This document shows positions 38,683 to 49,994 of a stretch of 64,000 nt of DNA, in pieces. The DNA is from Aristolochia californica (Eukaryota > Streptophyta > Magnoliopsida > Piperales > Aristolochiaceae). Below the pieces are notes generated by a model that was not told the DNA's origin, did no database searches, and saw only the letters and a program-made list of their open reading frames with translations. The stretch is from positions 15,323,013 to 15,387,012 of the forward strand of contig JARWKL010000007.1 of assembly GCA_029961685.1 (NCBI GenBank). Reading direction: 5' to 3'. Positions within the stretch are counted from its first letter, which is position 1, and every line of letters starts with the position of its first letter. Both the position numbers and the translations under genes were made by a program.

Positions 38683-39357
38683 TGAAGAAATTTTCTTCAT
38701 TTACTTTTTTTATTGTTTTAAACTTTTTCTGTACATCAACTATGAAATTTTCATTTTGCTGTGGTCTATTTGCCTTTTTTGTTTACGGGATGAAGGGAGA
38801 GCGAAAAACTCGAAGTTTTGATTTAAGAAAAATGTGTACATCTAAAATGGAAATGCACAATGCACATATGTAGAGAGAGATAATTCCAAAGAGTGTCAGT
38901 AATTTTTAGGGATTGTAGCCACCTTTTCATTTTTATTTCTCAGGTTTTGCATTCGTCGGGAAAAATGTGTTGCGGAGGATTTTTAACTGAGTGTTGAATT
39001 ACAATCCATAAGTCATTTTATACAAAAATATAGCCCGTTACGCTTGATAAATCACATTACAATCATATATGATTAATTATGTCAGCTTTTTGCTAATGGG
39101 CAAAATAATGGCATGTTTGACTCGGGTAAATATCCCACCGCAAGTTCACTTCAGAATTTAATGAGCGTTTGTTATTCTCTTTAAAAGCTTTGCATCCATA
39201 GCTCATTTGCATCTTTAACATGTTTCAAACATGCATATCCATTTTTAAAACATGTGTGGACGAAATCTTTTTCTTGCAAAATTCCAAGCTATTAGGGTTA
39301 AACTAGTGGAATTTCACAAAATTGGATAACAAAACTTTTGTGTTCATTTGTGTTGGA
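38683..39357 (+). repeat. Exemplar of monomer subfamily B (675 bp)
   Basis: Subfamily B starts 'gaataaattttcttcattta', has 'gaaaaactcgaagttttg', a CATATG in 'gcacatatgtagagag' (38865-38870), 'gtaagcacc' (here 'gtagccacc'), 'aatgggttgcggagg', 'gataaatcacattac', 'atgattaattatgtcag', 'gcaagttcac', 'tttgcatccatagctcattt' (so no GGATCC), 'tttcaaacatgc', 'gtggatgaaatc' and 'ctattagggttaaactag'. It is normally followed by C. B is the only subfamily with the NdeI-type site at this position. Confidence 0.92.
39219..39233. repeat. 15-bp palindrome specific to B monomers
   Basis: CATGTTT-C-AAACATG is a perfect dyad with 7-bp arms around one base. It recurs in most B monomers. C has one mismatch ('caagcatg') and A keeps only the outer CATG pairs ('ctggcatg'). 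Confidence 0.7.
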
Positions 39358-40023
39358 TGAATAAATTTTCTCTATTTATATTTGTTATTGTTTTAAATTT
39401 TTTCCATACATCAACTATAAAATTTTCATTTTGTCGTAAGCTTTTTGCCTTGTTTGTTTTCGGGATGAAGGGAGAGCGATATGTTAAAGTTTTGATTTAA
39501 GAAAAAAGTGAACATCTAAAGTAGAAAAGCACAATGCACAGTTGTAGGGAGAGATAATTCCAAAGAGTGTCTCTAATTTTTAGGGATTGTAAGCTTTTTT
39601 TAGTTTTTATATCTCAGGTTTTGCAATCGTCGGGAAAAATTGGTGGCAGAGGATTTTTAACTAAGTGTTGAATTGCAATCCATAAGTCATTTCATCCAAA
39701 AATATAGCCCGTTACGCATGATAAATCACTTTACAATCATCTATGATTGTTAGATCAAATTTTTGAAAATGGGCAAAATAATGACTTGTTAGACTTGGGT
39801 AACCGCACGTTCACTTGAGAATTTAATGAGCGTTTGTTATTCTCTTTAAAAGCTTTGGATCCAAAGGTCATTTGAATCTTTAACATGTTTCAAGCATGCA
39901 TATCCATTTTTAAAACATGTGTAGAAAAAATCTCCTTCATGTAAAATTCCAAGCTTAATAGGGTTGGACTAATGGAATTTCCCAAACTTGGATAACAAAA
40001 CTTTTGTGTTTATTTGTGGTGTG

Positions 40024-41948
40024 TGAACAGATATTTTTTATTTGCATTAGTTATTATTTTAAATATTTTCCACACATAACCTATAAAAATTTTATTTTGT
40101 TGTGATCTTTTTTGCCTTTTTTGTTTACGAGATGAAGGAGGAGCGAAAACTCAAAGTTCTGATTTAAGCAAAAAGTGTACATCTAAAATGGAAATGCACA
40201 ATGCACAAATGTAGAGAGAGATATTTCCAAAGAGTGTCTATATGTTTTAGGGATCGTATGCACATTTTCGTTTTTATATCTAAGGTTTGGCAATCGTCGG
40301 GAAACGGGGGAGGCGGGCAATTTTTAACTGAGTGATGACTTCAAATCCAGAAGCAATTTATTACAAAAATATAGCCCGTTACGCATGACAAATCACTTTA
40401 CAATCATCTATGATTTTTAGCTCAACTTTTTGAATATGGGCAAAATAATGGCTTGTTTGACTAGGGCAAATATCCCATCACACGTTCACTTGAGAATTTA
40501 ATGAGCATTTGTTATTCTCTTTAAAAGCTTTGGATCCATAGGTCATGTCAATCTTTAACATGTTTCTAGCATGCATATCTATTTTTCAAACATGTGTAGA
40601 AAAATTCACCTTCATGTAAAATTCCAAGATATTAGTTTTGGACTAGTGGAATTTCCCAAACTTGGGTAACAAAACTTTTCCTTTCATTTGTGGTGTGTGA
40701 ATAAATTTTCTTCATTTACTTTTTTTATTGTTTTAAACTTTTTCCGTACATCAACTATGAAATTTTCATTTTGCTGTGATCTATTTGCCTTTTTTGTTTA
40801 CGGTATGAAGGGAGAGCCAAAAACTCGAAGTTTTGATTTAAGAAAAATGGGTACATCTAAAACGGAAATTCACAATGCACATATGTAGAGAGAGATAATT
40901 CCAAAGAGTGTTGAATTGCAATCCATAAGTCATCTCATACAAAAATATAGCCCGTTACGCATGATAAATCACATTACAATCATCTATGATTAATTATGTC
41001 AGCTTTTTGCAAATGGGCAATATAATGGCATGTTTGGATCGGGTAAATATCCCACCGCAAGTTCACTTCAGAATTTAATGAGCGTTTTTTATTCCCTTTA
41101 AAAGCTTTGTATCCATAGCTCATTTGCATCTTTAACATGTTTCAAACATGCATATCCATTTTTAAAACATGTGCGGATGAAATCTCTTTCTTGGAAAATT
41201 CCAAGCTATTAGGGTTAAACTAGTGGAATTTCACAAAATTGGTTAACAAAACTTTTGTGTTCATTTGTGTTGGGTGAATAAATTTTCATTCTTTATATTT
41301 GTTGTTGTTTTAAATTTTTTCCAAACATCAACTATAAAATTTTTATTTTGTTGTAGGCTTTTTGCCTTGTTTGTTTTCGGGATGAACGGAGAGCGAAAAA
41401 TCAACGATTTGAATTAAGAAAAAAGTGTACATCTTAAAAGGAAAAGCACAATGCACAATTGTAGGGAGAGATAATTCCAAAGAGTGTCTGTAATTTTTAG
41501 GGATTGTAAGCTCTTTTTAGTTTTTATATCTCAGGTTTTGTAATCGTCGAGAAAAATTGGTGGCAGTGGATTTTTAACTTATTGTTGAATTGCAATCCAT
41601 AAGTCATTTTATACTAAAATATAGCCCGTTACGCATGATAAATCACTTTACAATTATCTATGATTGCTAGATCAAATTTTTAAAAATGGGCAAAATAATG
41701 GCTTGTTTGACTCGGGCAAATATCCCACCGCACGTTCACTTTAGAATTTAATGAGCGTTTGTTATTCTCTTTAAAAGCTTTTGATCCATATGTCATTTTA
41801 ATCTTTAACATGTTTCATGCATGCATATCCATTTTTAAATCATGTGTAGAAAAAATCTCCTTCATGTAAAATTCCAAGCTTAATAGGGTTGGACTAATGG
41901 AATTTCCCAAACTTGGATAACAAAACTTTTGTGTTCATTTGTGGTGTG
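40024..41948 (+). repeat. HOR trimer A(40024)-truncated B(40698)-C(41275)
   Basis: B is 577 bp. About 98 bp between two 'gagtgt' direct repeats are missing at about 40906-40912 ('ccaaagagtgttgaattgc'). C at 41275 is the first with the right-domain variants 'ttgttgttgtttta' and 'gttgtaggc'. C also contains a short A-like stretch at 41699-41722 ('atggcttgtttgactcgggc'). Confidence 0.9.
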
Positions 41949-43972
41949 TGAAAAGATATTTTTTATTTACATTAGTTATTATTTTAAATATTTTCCTCAC
42001 ATCAACTATAAAATTTTTATTTTGTTGTGATCCTTTTCGCCTTTTTTGTTTACGGGATGAAGGGGGAGCGAAAACTCAAAGTTCTGATTGAAGAAAAAAG
42101 TGTACATCTAAAATGGAAATGCACAATGCACAAATGTAGAGAGAGATATTTCCAAAGAGTGTCTGTATGTTTTAGGGATTGTATGCACTCTTTCGTTTTT
42201 ATATCTAAGGTTTTGCAATCGTCGGGAAACAGGGGAGGCGGGCGATTTTTAACTGAGTGTTGACTTCAAATCCATAAGTCATTTCTTACAAAAATATAGC
42301 CCATTACGCATGACAAATCACTTTACAATCACCTATGATTGTTAGCTCAATTTTTTGAATATGGGCAAAATAATGGCTTGTTTGACTCGGGGAAATATCC
42401 CACCGCACGTTCACTCTAGAATTTAATGAGCGCTTGTTATTCTCTTTAAAAGCTTTGGATCCATAGGTCATTTGAATATTTAACATGTTTATGGCATGCA
42501 TATCCATTTTTAAAACATGTGTAGAAAAATTCCCTTCAAGTAAAATTCAAAGATATTAGTTTTGGACTAGTGGAATTCCCCTAACTTGGATAAATAAACT
42601 TTTGTTTTCATTTGTGGTGTGTGAATAAATTTTCTTAATTTGATTTTTTTTTTCGTTTTAAACTTTTTCCGTACATCAACTATGAAATTTTCATTTTGTT
42701 GTGATCTATTTGCCTTTTTTTTTTTTTACGGGATGAAGGGAGAGCGAAAAACTCGAAGTTTTGATTTAAGAAAAATGTGTACATCTAAAATGGAAATGCA
42801 CAATGCACATATGTAGAGTGAGAAAATTCCAAAGAGTGTCTGAGTTTTTAGGGATTGTAAGCACCTTTTCGTTTTTATATATCAAGTTTTGCAATCATCG
42901 GGAAAAATGGGATGTGGAGGATTTTTAACTGAGTGTTGAATTGCAATCCATAAGTCATTTCATAAAAAATATAGCCCGTTACGCATGATAAATCACATTA
43001 CAATCATCTATGATTAATTATGTCAGCTTTTTGCGAATGGGTAAAATAATGGCATGTTTGACTCAGGTAAATATCCCTCCGCAAGTTCACTTGAGAATTT
43101 AATGAGCGTTTGTTATTCTCTTCAAAAGCTTTGCATCCAAAGCTCATTTGCATCTTTAACTTGTTTCAAACATGCATATCCATTTTTAAAACATGTGTGG
43201 ACGAAATCTTTTTCTTGCAAAATTCCAACCTATTAGGGTTAAACCAATGGAATTTCTCAAAATTGGATATCAAAACTTTTGTGTTCATTAGTGTTGGGTG
43301 AATAAATTTTTTTTATTTATATTTGTTGTTGTTTTAAATTTTTTCCATACATCAACTATAAAATTTTCATTTTGTTGTAGGCTTTTTGCCTTGTTTGTTT
43401 TCGGGATGAAGGGAGAGCGAAAAGTCAAAGTTTTGATTTAAGAAAAAAGTGTACATCTAAAATGGATAAGCACAATGCACAATTGTAGGGAGAGATAATT
43501 CCTAAGAGTGTCTGTAATTTTTAGGGATTGTAAGCTCTTTTTAGTTTTTATATCTCAGGTTTTGCAATCGTCGGGAAAAATTGGTGGCAGAGGATTTTTA
43601 ACTGAGTGTTGAATTGCAATCCATAAGTCATTTCATACAAAAATACAGCCCGTTACGCATGATAAATCACTTTCAAATCATCTATGAGTGCTTGATCAAA
43701 TTTTTGAAAATGGACAAAATAATGACTTGTTAGACTCGGGTAAATATCCCACTGCACGTTCACTTGAAAATTTAATCAGCGTTTTTTATTCTCTTTAAAA
43801 GCTTTGGATCCATAGGTCATTTGAATCTTTAACAAGTTTCAAGCATGCATATCCATTTTTAATACATGTGCAGAAAAAATCTCCTTCATATAAAATTCCA
43901 AGCTTAATAGGGTTGGACTAATGGAATTTCACAAACTTGGATAACAAAACTTTTGTATTCATTTGTGGTGTG
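41949..43972 (+). repeat. HOR trimer A(41949)-B(42622)-C(43299)
   Basis: The A landmark is 'gtgaaaagat'. A reads 'gtgatccttttcgcc', the first appearance of the 'gatcct' variant that marks the right domain. B has an expanded T tract near 42713 ('tgcc' followed by 13 T) and 'gtctgagtttttagg'. C has 'ttgttgttgtttta' and 'gttgtaggc'. Confidence 0.9.
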
Positions 43973-44646
43973 TGAATAGATATTTTTTATTTACATTAGC
44001 GATTATTTTAAATATTTTCCACACATCAACTATAAAATTTTTATTTTGTTGTGATCCTTTGTGCCTTTTTTGTTTACGGGATGAAGGGGGAGCGAGAACT
44101 CAAAGTTCTGATTTAAGAAAAAAGTGTACATCTAAAATGGAAATGCACAATGCACAAATGTAGAGAGAGATATATCCAAAGAGTGTCTGTATGTTTTAGG
44201 GATTGTATGCACTCTTTCGTTTTTATATCCAAGGTTTTGCAATCGTCGGGAAACGGGGGAGGCGGGCGATTTTTAACTGAGTGTTGACTTCAAATCCATA
44301 AGTCATTTCTTACAAAAATATAGCCCATTATGCATGACAAATCACTTTGAAATCATCTATGATTGTTAGCTCAACTTTTTGAATATGGGCAAAATAATGG
44401 CTTGTTTGACTCGGGCAAATATCCCACCGCACGTTCACTTGAGAATTTAATGAGCGTTTGTTATTCTCTTTAAAAGCTTTGGATCCATAGGTCATTTGAA
44501 TCTTGAACATGTTTCTGGCATGCATATCCATTTTTAAAACATGTGTAGAAAAAATCCCCTTCATGTAAAATTCCAAGATATTACTTTTGGACTAGTGGAA
44601 TTTCCCAAACTTGGATACCAAAACTTTTGTGTTCATTTGTGGTGTG
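43973..44646 (+). repeat. Exemplar of monomer subfamily A (674 bp)
   Basis: Subfamily A is recognised by 'gaatagatattttttattta' at the start, then 'gggggagcgaaaactcaaag', 'gagatatttccaaag', 'tatgttttagggatcgtatg', a G-rich 'gggaaacgggggaggcggg', 'gttgacttcaaatcc', 'gttagctcaac', 'atggcttgtttgac', a BamHI-type GGATCC (44481-44486), 'ttctggcatgc' and 'aagatattagttttggacta'. It is normally followed by B. This copy carries the right-domain variant 'gatccttt' where left-domain A copies read 'gatctttt'. Confidence 0.92.
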
Positions 44647-45993
44647 TGAATAAATTTTCTTCATTTAATTTTTTTATTGTTTTAAAATTTTTCCGTACAC
44701 CAACTATGAAATTTTCATTTTGCTGTGATCTATTTGCCTTTTTTGTTTACGGGATGAAGGGAGAGCGAAAAACTCGAAGTTTTGATTTAAGAAAAAAGTG
44801 TACATCTAAAACGGAAATGCACAATGCGCATATTTAGAGAGAGATATTTCCAAAGAGTGTCTGGAATTTTTAGGGATTGTAAGCACCTTTCCGTTTTTAT
44901 ATTTCAGGTTTTGCAATCGTCAGGAAAAATGGGTTGCGGAGGATTTTTAACTGAGTGTTGAATTGCAATCCATAAGTCATTTCATACAAAACTATAGCCC
45001 GTTACGCATGACAAATGACATTACAATCATCTATGATTAATTATGTCAAGTTTTTGCAAATGGGCAAAATAATGGCATGTTTGACTCAGGTAAATATCCC
45101 ACCACAAGTTCACTTGAGAATTTAATGAACGTTTGTTATTCTCTTTAAAAGCTTTGCATCCATAGCTCATTTGCATCTTTAACATGTTTCAAACATGCCT
45201 ATCCATTTTTGAAACATGTGTGGTCGAAATCTCTTTCTTGAAAATTTCCAAGCTATTAGGGTTAAACTAGTGGAATTTCCCAAAATTGGATAAAAAAACT
45301 TTTGTGTTCATTTGTGTTGGATGAATAAATTTTATTTATTTATATTTGTTGTTGTTTTATATTTTTTCCATACATCAACTGTAAAATTTTCATTTTGTTG
45401 TAGGCTTTTTGCCTTGTATGTTTTCGGGATGAACGGAGAGCGAAAAGTCAAAGTTTTGATTTAAGAAAAAAGTGTACATCTTAAATGGAAAAGCACAATG
45501 CACAAATGTAGGGAGAGATAATTCCAAAGAGTATCTGTAATTTTTAGGGATTGGAAGCTCTTTTTAGTTTTTATATCTTAGGTTTTGCAATCGTCGGGAA
45601 AAATTGGTGGCAGAGGATTTTTAACTGAGTGTTGAATTGAATCCATAAGTCATTTCATACAAAATATAGATCTTTACGCATGATAAATCATTTTACAATC
45701 ATCTATGATTGTTAGATCTAATTTTTGAAAATGGGCAAAATAATGACTTGTTAGACTCGGGTAAATATCCCACCGCACATCCACTTGAGAATTTAATGAG
45801 CGTTTGTTATTCTCTTTAAAAGCTTTGAATCCATAGGTCATTTGAATCTTTAACATGTTTCAAGCATGCATATCCATTTTTAAAACATGTGTAGAAAAAA
45901 TCTCCTTCATGTAAAATTCCAAGCTTAATAGGGGCTGACTAAAGGAATTTCCCAAGCTTGGATAACAAAACTTTTGTGTTCATTTGTGGGGTG
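43973..45993 (+). repeat. HOR trimer A(43973)-B(44647)-C(45322)
   Basis: B carries 'gcgcatatttag' (NdeI-type site lost), 'acaaaactatagcccg' and 'tgaaacatgtgtggtcg'. C has 'gttggatgaat', 'acatcttaaatgg', 'tatcttaggttttg' and 'atagatctttacgc' with 'gttagatctaat'. These variants recur separately at 48648, 58066, 60087 and 61930, making C(45322) a hub of relatedness. Confidence 0.9.
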
Positions 45994-46666
45994 TGAATAG
46001 ATATTTAATATTTACATTAGTTATTAATTTAAATATTTTCCACACATCAACTATAAATTTTTTATTTAGTTGTGATCTTTTTTGCCTTTTTTGTGTACGG
46101 GATGAAGGGGGAGCGAAAACTCAAAGTTTTATTTAAGAAAAAAGTGTACATCTAAAATGGAAATGCACAATGCACAAATGTAGAGAGAGATATTTCCTAA
46201 GAGTGTCTGTATGTTTTAGGGATCGTATGCACTTTTTCGTTTTTATAGCTAAGGTTTTGCAATCGTCGGGAAACGGGGGAGGCGGGCGATTTTTAACTGA
46301 GTGTTGACTTAAAATCCATAAGTAATTTCGTACAAAAATATAGCCCGTTACGCATGACAAATTATTTTACAATCATCTATGATTGTTAGCACAACTTTTT
46401 GAATATAGGCAAAATAATGGCTTGTTTGACTCGGGCAAATATCCCACCGCACGTTCACTTGAGAATTTAATGAGCGTTTGTTATTCTCTTTAAAGGCTTG
46501 GATCCAATGGCAATTTGAATCATTAACATGTTTGGATCATACATATCCATTTTTAAAACACGTGTAGAAAAAATCTCCTTCATGTAAGATTCCAAGCTTA
46601 ATAGGGTTGGACTAATGGAATTTCACAAACTTGGATAACAAAACTTTTGTGTTCATTTGTGGTGTG
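45994..46666 (+). repeat. A-to-C chimeric monomer
   Basis: Starts as an A variant with 'gatatttaatatttac', 'ctcaaagttttatttaag' (6-bp loss) and 'tatagctaagg', and is A to 'gactcgggcaaatatccc' (about 46443). It ends as C ('aagcttaatagggttgg' from 46586). Between these is unusual sequence, 'aatggcaatttgaatcattaa' and 'tttggatcatacatatcc', which matches neither parent exactly. Confidence 0.87.
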
Positions 46667-47340
46667 TGAATAGATATTTTTTATTTACATTAGTTATTAT
46701 TTAAATATTTTCGACACATCAACTATAAAATTTTTATTTTGTTGTGATCCTTTTTGCCTTTTTTTTTTACGGGATGAAGGGGGAGCGAAAACTCAAAGTT
46801 CTGATTTAAGAAAAAAGTGTACATCTAAAATGGAAATGCACAATGCACAAATGTAGAGAGAGATATTTCCAAAGAGTGTCTATATGTTTTAGGGATCGTA
46901 TGCACTATTTCTTTTTCATATCTAAGGTTTTGCAATCATCGGGAAACGGGGGAGGCATGCGATTTTTAACTGAGTGTTGCCTTCAAATCCATAAGTCATT
47001 TCTTACAAAAATATAGCCCGTTACGCATGACAAATCACTTTGCAATCATCTATGATTGTTAGCTCAACTTTTTGAATATGGACAAAATAATGGTTTATTT
47101 GACTCTGGTGAATATCCCACTGCACGTTCACTTGAGAATTTAATGAGCGTTTGTTATTCTCTTTAAAAGCTTTGGATCCATAGGTCATTCGAATCTTTAA
47201 CATGTTTTAAGCATGCATATCCATTTTTAAAACATGTGTAGAAAAAATCTCCTTCATGTAAAATTCGAAGCTTAATAGGGTTGGACTAATGGAATTTCCC
47301 AAACTTGGATAACAAAACTTTTGTGTTCATTTGTGGTGTG
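46667..47340 (+). repeat. A-to-C chimeric monomer (amplified type)
   Basis: A through 'ggtttatttgactctgg' (about 47108) and C from 'catgttttaagcatgc' (about 47201), ending 'aagcttaatagggttgg'. The 'ttttaagcatgc' variant (C normally 'tttcaagcatgc') is shared with chimeras at 49322, 52002 and 60760. These probably descend from one exchange event. Confidence 0.87.
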
Positions 47341-49321
47341 TGAATAGATATTTTTTATTTACATTAGTTATTATTTTAAATATTTTCCACACATCAACTA
47401 TAAAAATTTTATTTTGTAGTGATCCTTTTTGCCTTTTTTGTTTACGGGATGATGGGGGAGCGAAAACTCAAAGTTCTGATTTAAGAAAAAAGTGTACATC
47501 TAAAATGGAAATGCACAATGCACAAATGTGGAGAGAGATATTTCCAAAGAGTGTCTGTATGTTTTTAGGGATCGTATGCACTTTTTCGTTTTTATATCTA
47601 AGGTTTTGTAATCATCGGGAAACGGTGGAGGCATGCGATTTTTAACTGAGTGTTGACTTCAAATCCTTAAGTCATTTCTTATAAAAATATAGCCCGTTAC
47701 ACATGAAAAATCTCTTTTCAATCATCTATGATTGTTAGCTCAACTTTTTGAATATGGGCAAAATAATGGCTTTAATGAGCGGTTGTTATTCTCTTTAAAA
47801 GCTTTGGATCCATAGGTCATTTGAATCTTTAACATGTTTCTGGCATGCATATCCATTTTTAAAACATGTGTAAAAAAAATCCCCTTCATGTAAAATTCCA
47901 ACATATTAGTTTTGGACTAGTGGTATTTCCAAAACTTGGATAACAAAACTTTTGTGTTCATTTGTGGTGTGTGAATAAATTTTCTTCATTTAATTTTTTT
48001 ATAGTTGTAAACTTTTTCCGTACATCAACTATGAAATTTTCATTTTGCTGTGATCTATTTGCCTTTTTTGTTTACGGGATGAAGGGACAGCGAAAAACTC
48101 AAAGTTTTGATTGAAGTAAAATGTGTACATCGAAAACGGAAATGCACAATGCACATATGCAGAGAGAGATAATTCCAAATAGTGTCTGTAATTTTTACGG
48201 ATTGTAAGCACCTTTTCGTTTTTATATCTCAGGTTTTCCAATAGTCGGGAAAAATGGGTTGCGGAGGAAAATAAAACTGAGTGTTGAATTGCAATCCATA
48301 AGTCATTTCATACAAAAATATAGCCCGTTATGCACGATAAATCACATTACAATCATCTATGATTAATTATGTCAATTTTTTCCAAATGGGCAAAATAATG
48401 GCATGTTTGACTCGGGTTAAATATCCCACTGCAAGTTACTTGAGAATTTAATGAGCGTTTGTTATTCTCATTAAATGTTTTGCATCCATAGCTCATTTGT
48501 ATCTTTAACATGTTTCAAACATGCATATCCATTTTTAAAACATGTGTGGACGAAATCTCTTTCTTGCAAAATTCCAAGCTATTAGGGTTAAACTAGTGGA
48601 ATTTCACAAAATTGGATAACAAAACTTTTGTGTTCATTTTTTTTGGGTGAATAAATTTTATTTATTTATATTTGTTGTTTTTTCAAAATTTTTCCATACA
48701 ACAACTATAAAATTTTCATTTTGTTGTACGCTTTTTGTCTTGTTTGTTTTCGATAAGAAGAGAGAGCGAAAAGTCAAAGTTTTGATTTAAGAAAAAATTG
48801 TATATCTAAAATGAAAAAGCACAATGCACAATTGTAGGGAGAGATAATTCCAAAGAGAGTCTGTAATTTTTAGGGATTGTAAGCTCTTTTTAGTTTTTAT
48901 ATCTTAGGTTTTGCAATCGTCGGGAAAAATTGGTGGCAGAGGATTTTTAACTGAGTGTTGAATTGCAATCCATAAGTCATTTCATACAAAAATATAGATC
49001 GGTACGCATGATAAATCATTTTTCAATCATCTATAATTGTTAGATCTAATTTTTGAAAATGGGCAAAATAATGACTTGTTAGACTCGGGTAAATATCCCA
49101 CCGCACGTCCACTAGAGAATTTATTGAGCGTTTGTTATTCTCTTTAAAATCTTTGGATACATAAGTCATTTGAATCTTTAACATGTTTCAAGCATGCATA
49201 TCCATTTTTAAAACATGTGTTGAAAAAATCTCCTTCATGTAAAATTCCAAGCTTAATAGGGTTGCACTAATGGAATTTCCCAAACTTGGATAACAAAACT
49301 TTTGTGTTCATTTGTGGTGTG
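47341..49321 (+). repeat. HOR A(47341, 43-bp deletion)-B(47972)-C(48648)
   Basis: A is 631 bp. A loss of about 43-44 bp at about 47770 ('aataatggctttaatgagcgg') lies between two 'ggctt' repeats that are both present in the sister A at 49995. A has 'tatgtttttagggatcg'. B has 'ttttatagttgtaaac' and 'gcggaggaaaataaaactg' replacing the usual 'gcggaggatttttaactg'. C has 'gttgtacgc' and 'atagatcggtacgc'. Confidence 0.9.
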
Positions 49322-49994
49322 TGAATAGATATTTTATATTTACATTAGTTATTAACTTAAATATTTTCCACACATCAACTATAAAATTTTTATTTTGTTG
49401 TGATCTTTTTTGCCTTTTTGTGTATGGGATGTAGGGGGAGCGAAAACTCAAAGTTTTATTTAAGAAAAAAGTGTACATCTATAATGGAAATGCACAATGC
49501 ACAAATGTAGGGAGAGATATTTCCAAAGAGTGTCTGTATGTTTTAGGAATCGTATGCACTTTTTCGTTTTTATAGCTAAGGTTTTCCAATCGTCGGGAAA
49601 CTGGGGAGGCGGGCAATTTTTAACTGAGTGTTGACTTCAAATCCATAAGTCATTTCTTACAAAAATATAGCCCGTTACGCATGACAAATCACTCTACAAT
49701 CATCTATGATTGTTAGCTCAACTTTTTGAATATGGACAAAATAATGGCTTATTTGACTCGGGCAAATATCCCACTGCACGTTCACTTGAGAATTTAATGA
49801 GCGTTTGTTTTTCTCTTTAAAAGCTTTGGATCCATAGGTCATTTGAATCTTTAACATGTTTTAAGCATGCATATCCATTTTTAAAACATGTGTAGAAAAA
49901 ATCTCCTTCATGTAAAATTCAAAGGTTAATAGGGTTGGACTAATGGAATTTCCCAAACTTGGATAACAAAACTTTTGTGTTCATTTGTGGTGTG
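49322..49994 (+). repeat. A-to-C chimeric monomer (amplified type)
   Basis: Its front matches 45994 ('gatattttatatttac', 'ctcaaagttttatttaag', 'tatagctaagg') and its back matches 46667 ('atggacaaaataatggcttatttgac', 'catgttttaagcatgc'). It looks like a fusion of those two neighbouring chimeras, which would explain why this tetramer has one fewer chimera than the preceding region. Confidence 0.87.

Larger units (their letters stand above)
38019..40023 (+). repeat. HOR trimer A/C/A(38019)-B(38683)-C(39358)
   Basis: The A copy contains a C tract at about 38319-38470 ('gttgaattgcaatcc', 'gataaatcactttac', 'gttagatcaaatttttg', 'atgacttg') and returns to A at 'ttctggcatgc'. Order is unaffected, so this looks like gene conversion. 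The A copy also lacks some bases near 38207-38240. C at 39358 lacks 8 bp ('acttgggtaaccgcacg') at about 39799. Confidence 0.88.

Noticed and set aside
42708..42730. Run of 13 T near 42713 as a possible Pol III terminator or poly(A) scar
   Set aside because: It is an expansion of the 'tgccttttttgtttacggg' segment present in every monomer. No box A/box B promoter or inserted sequence lies upstream.
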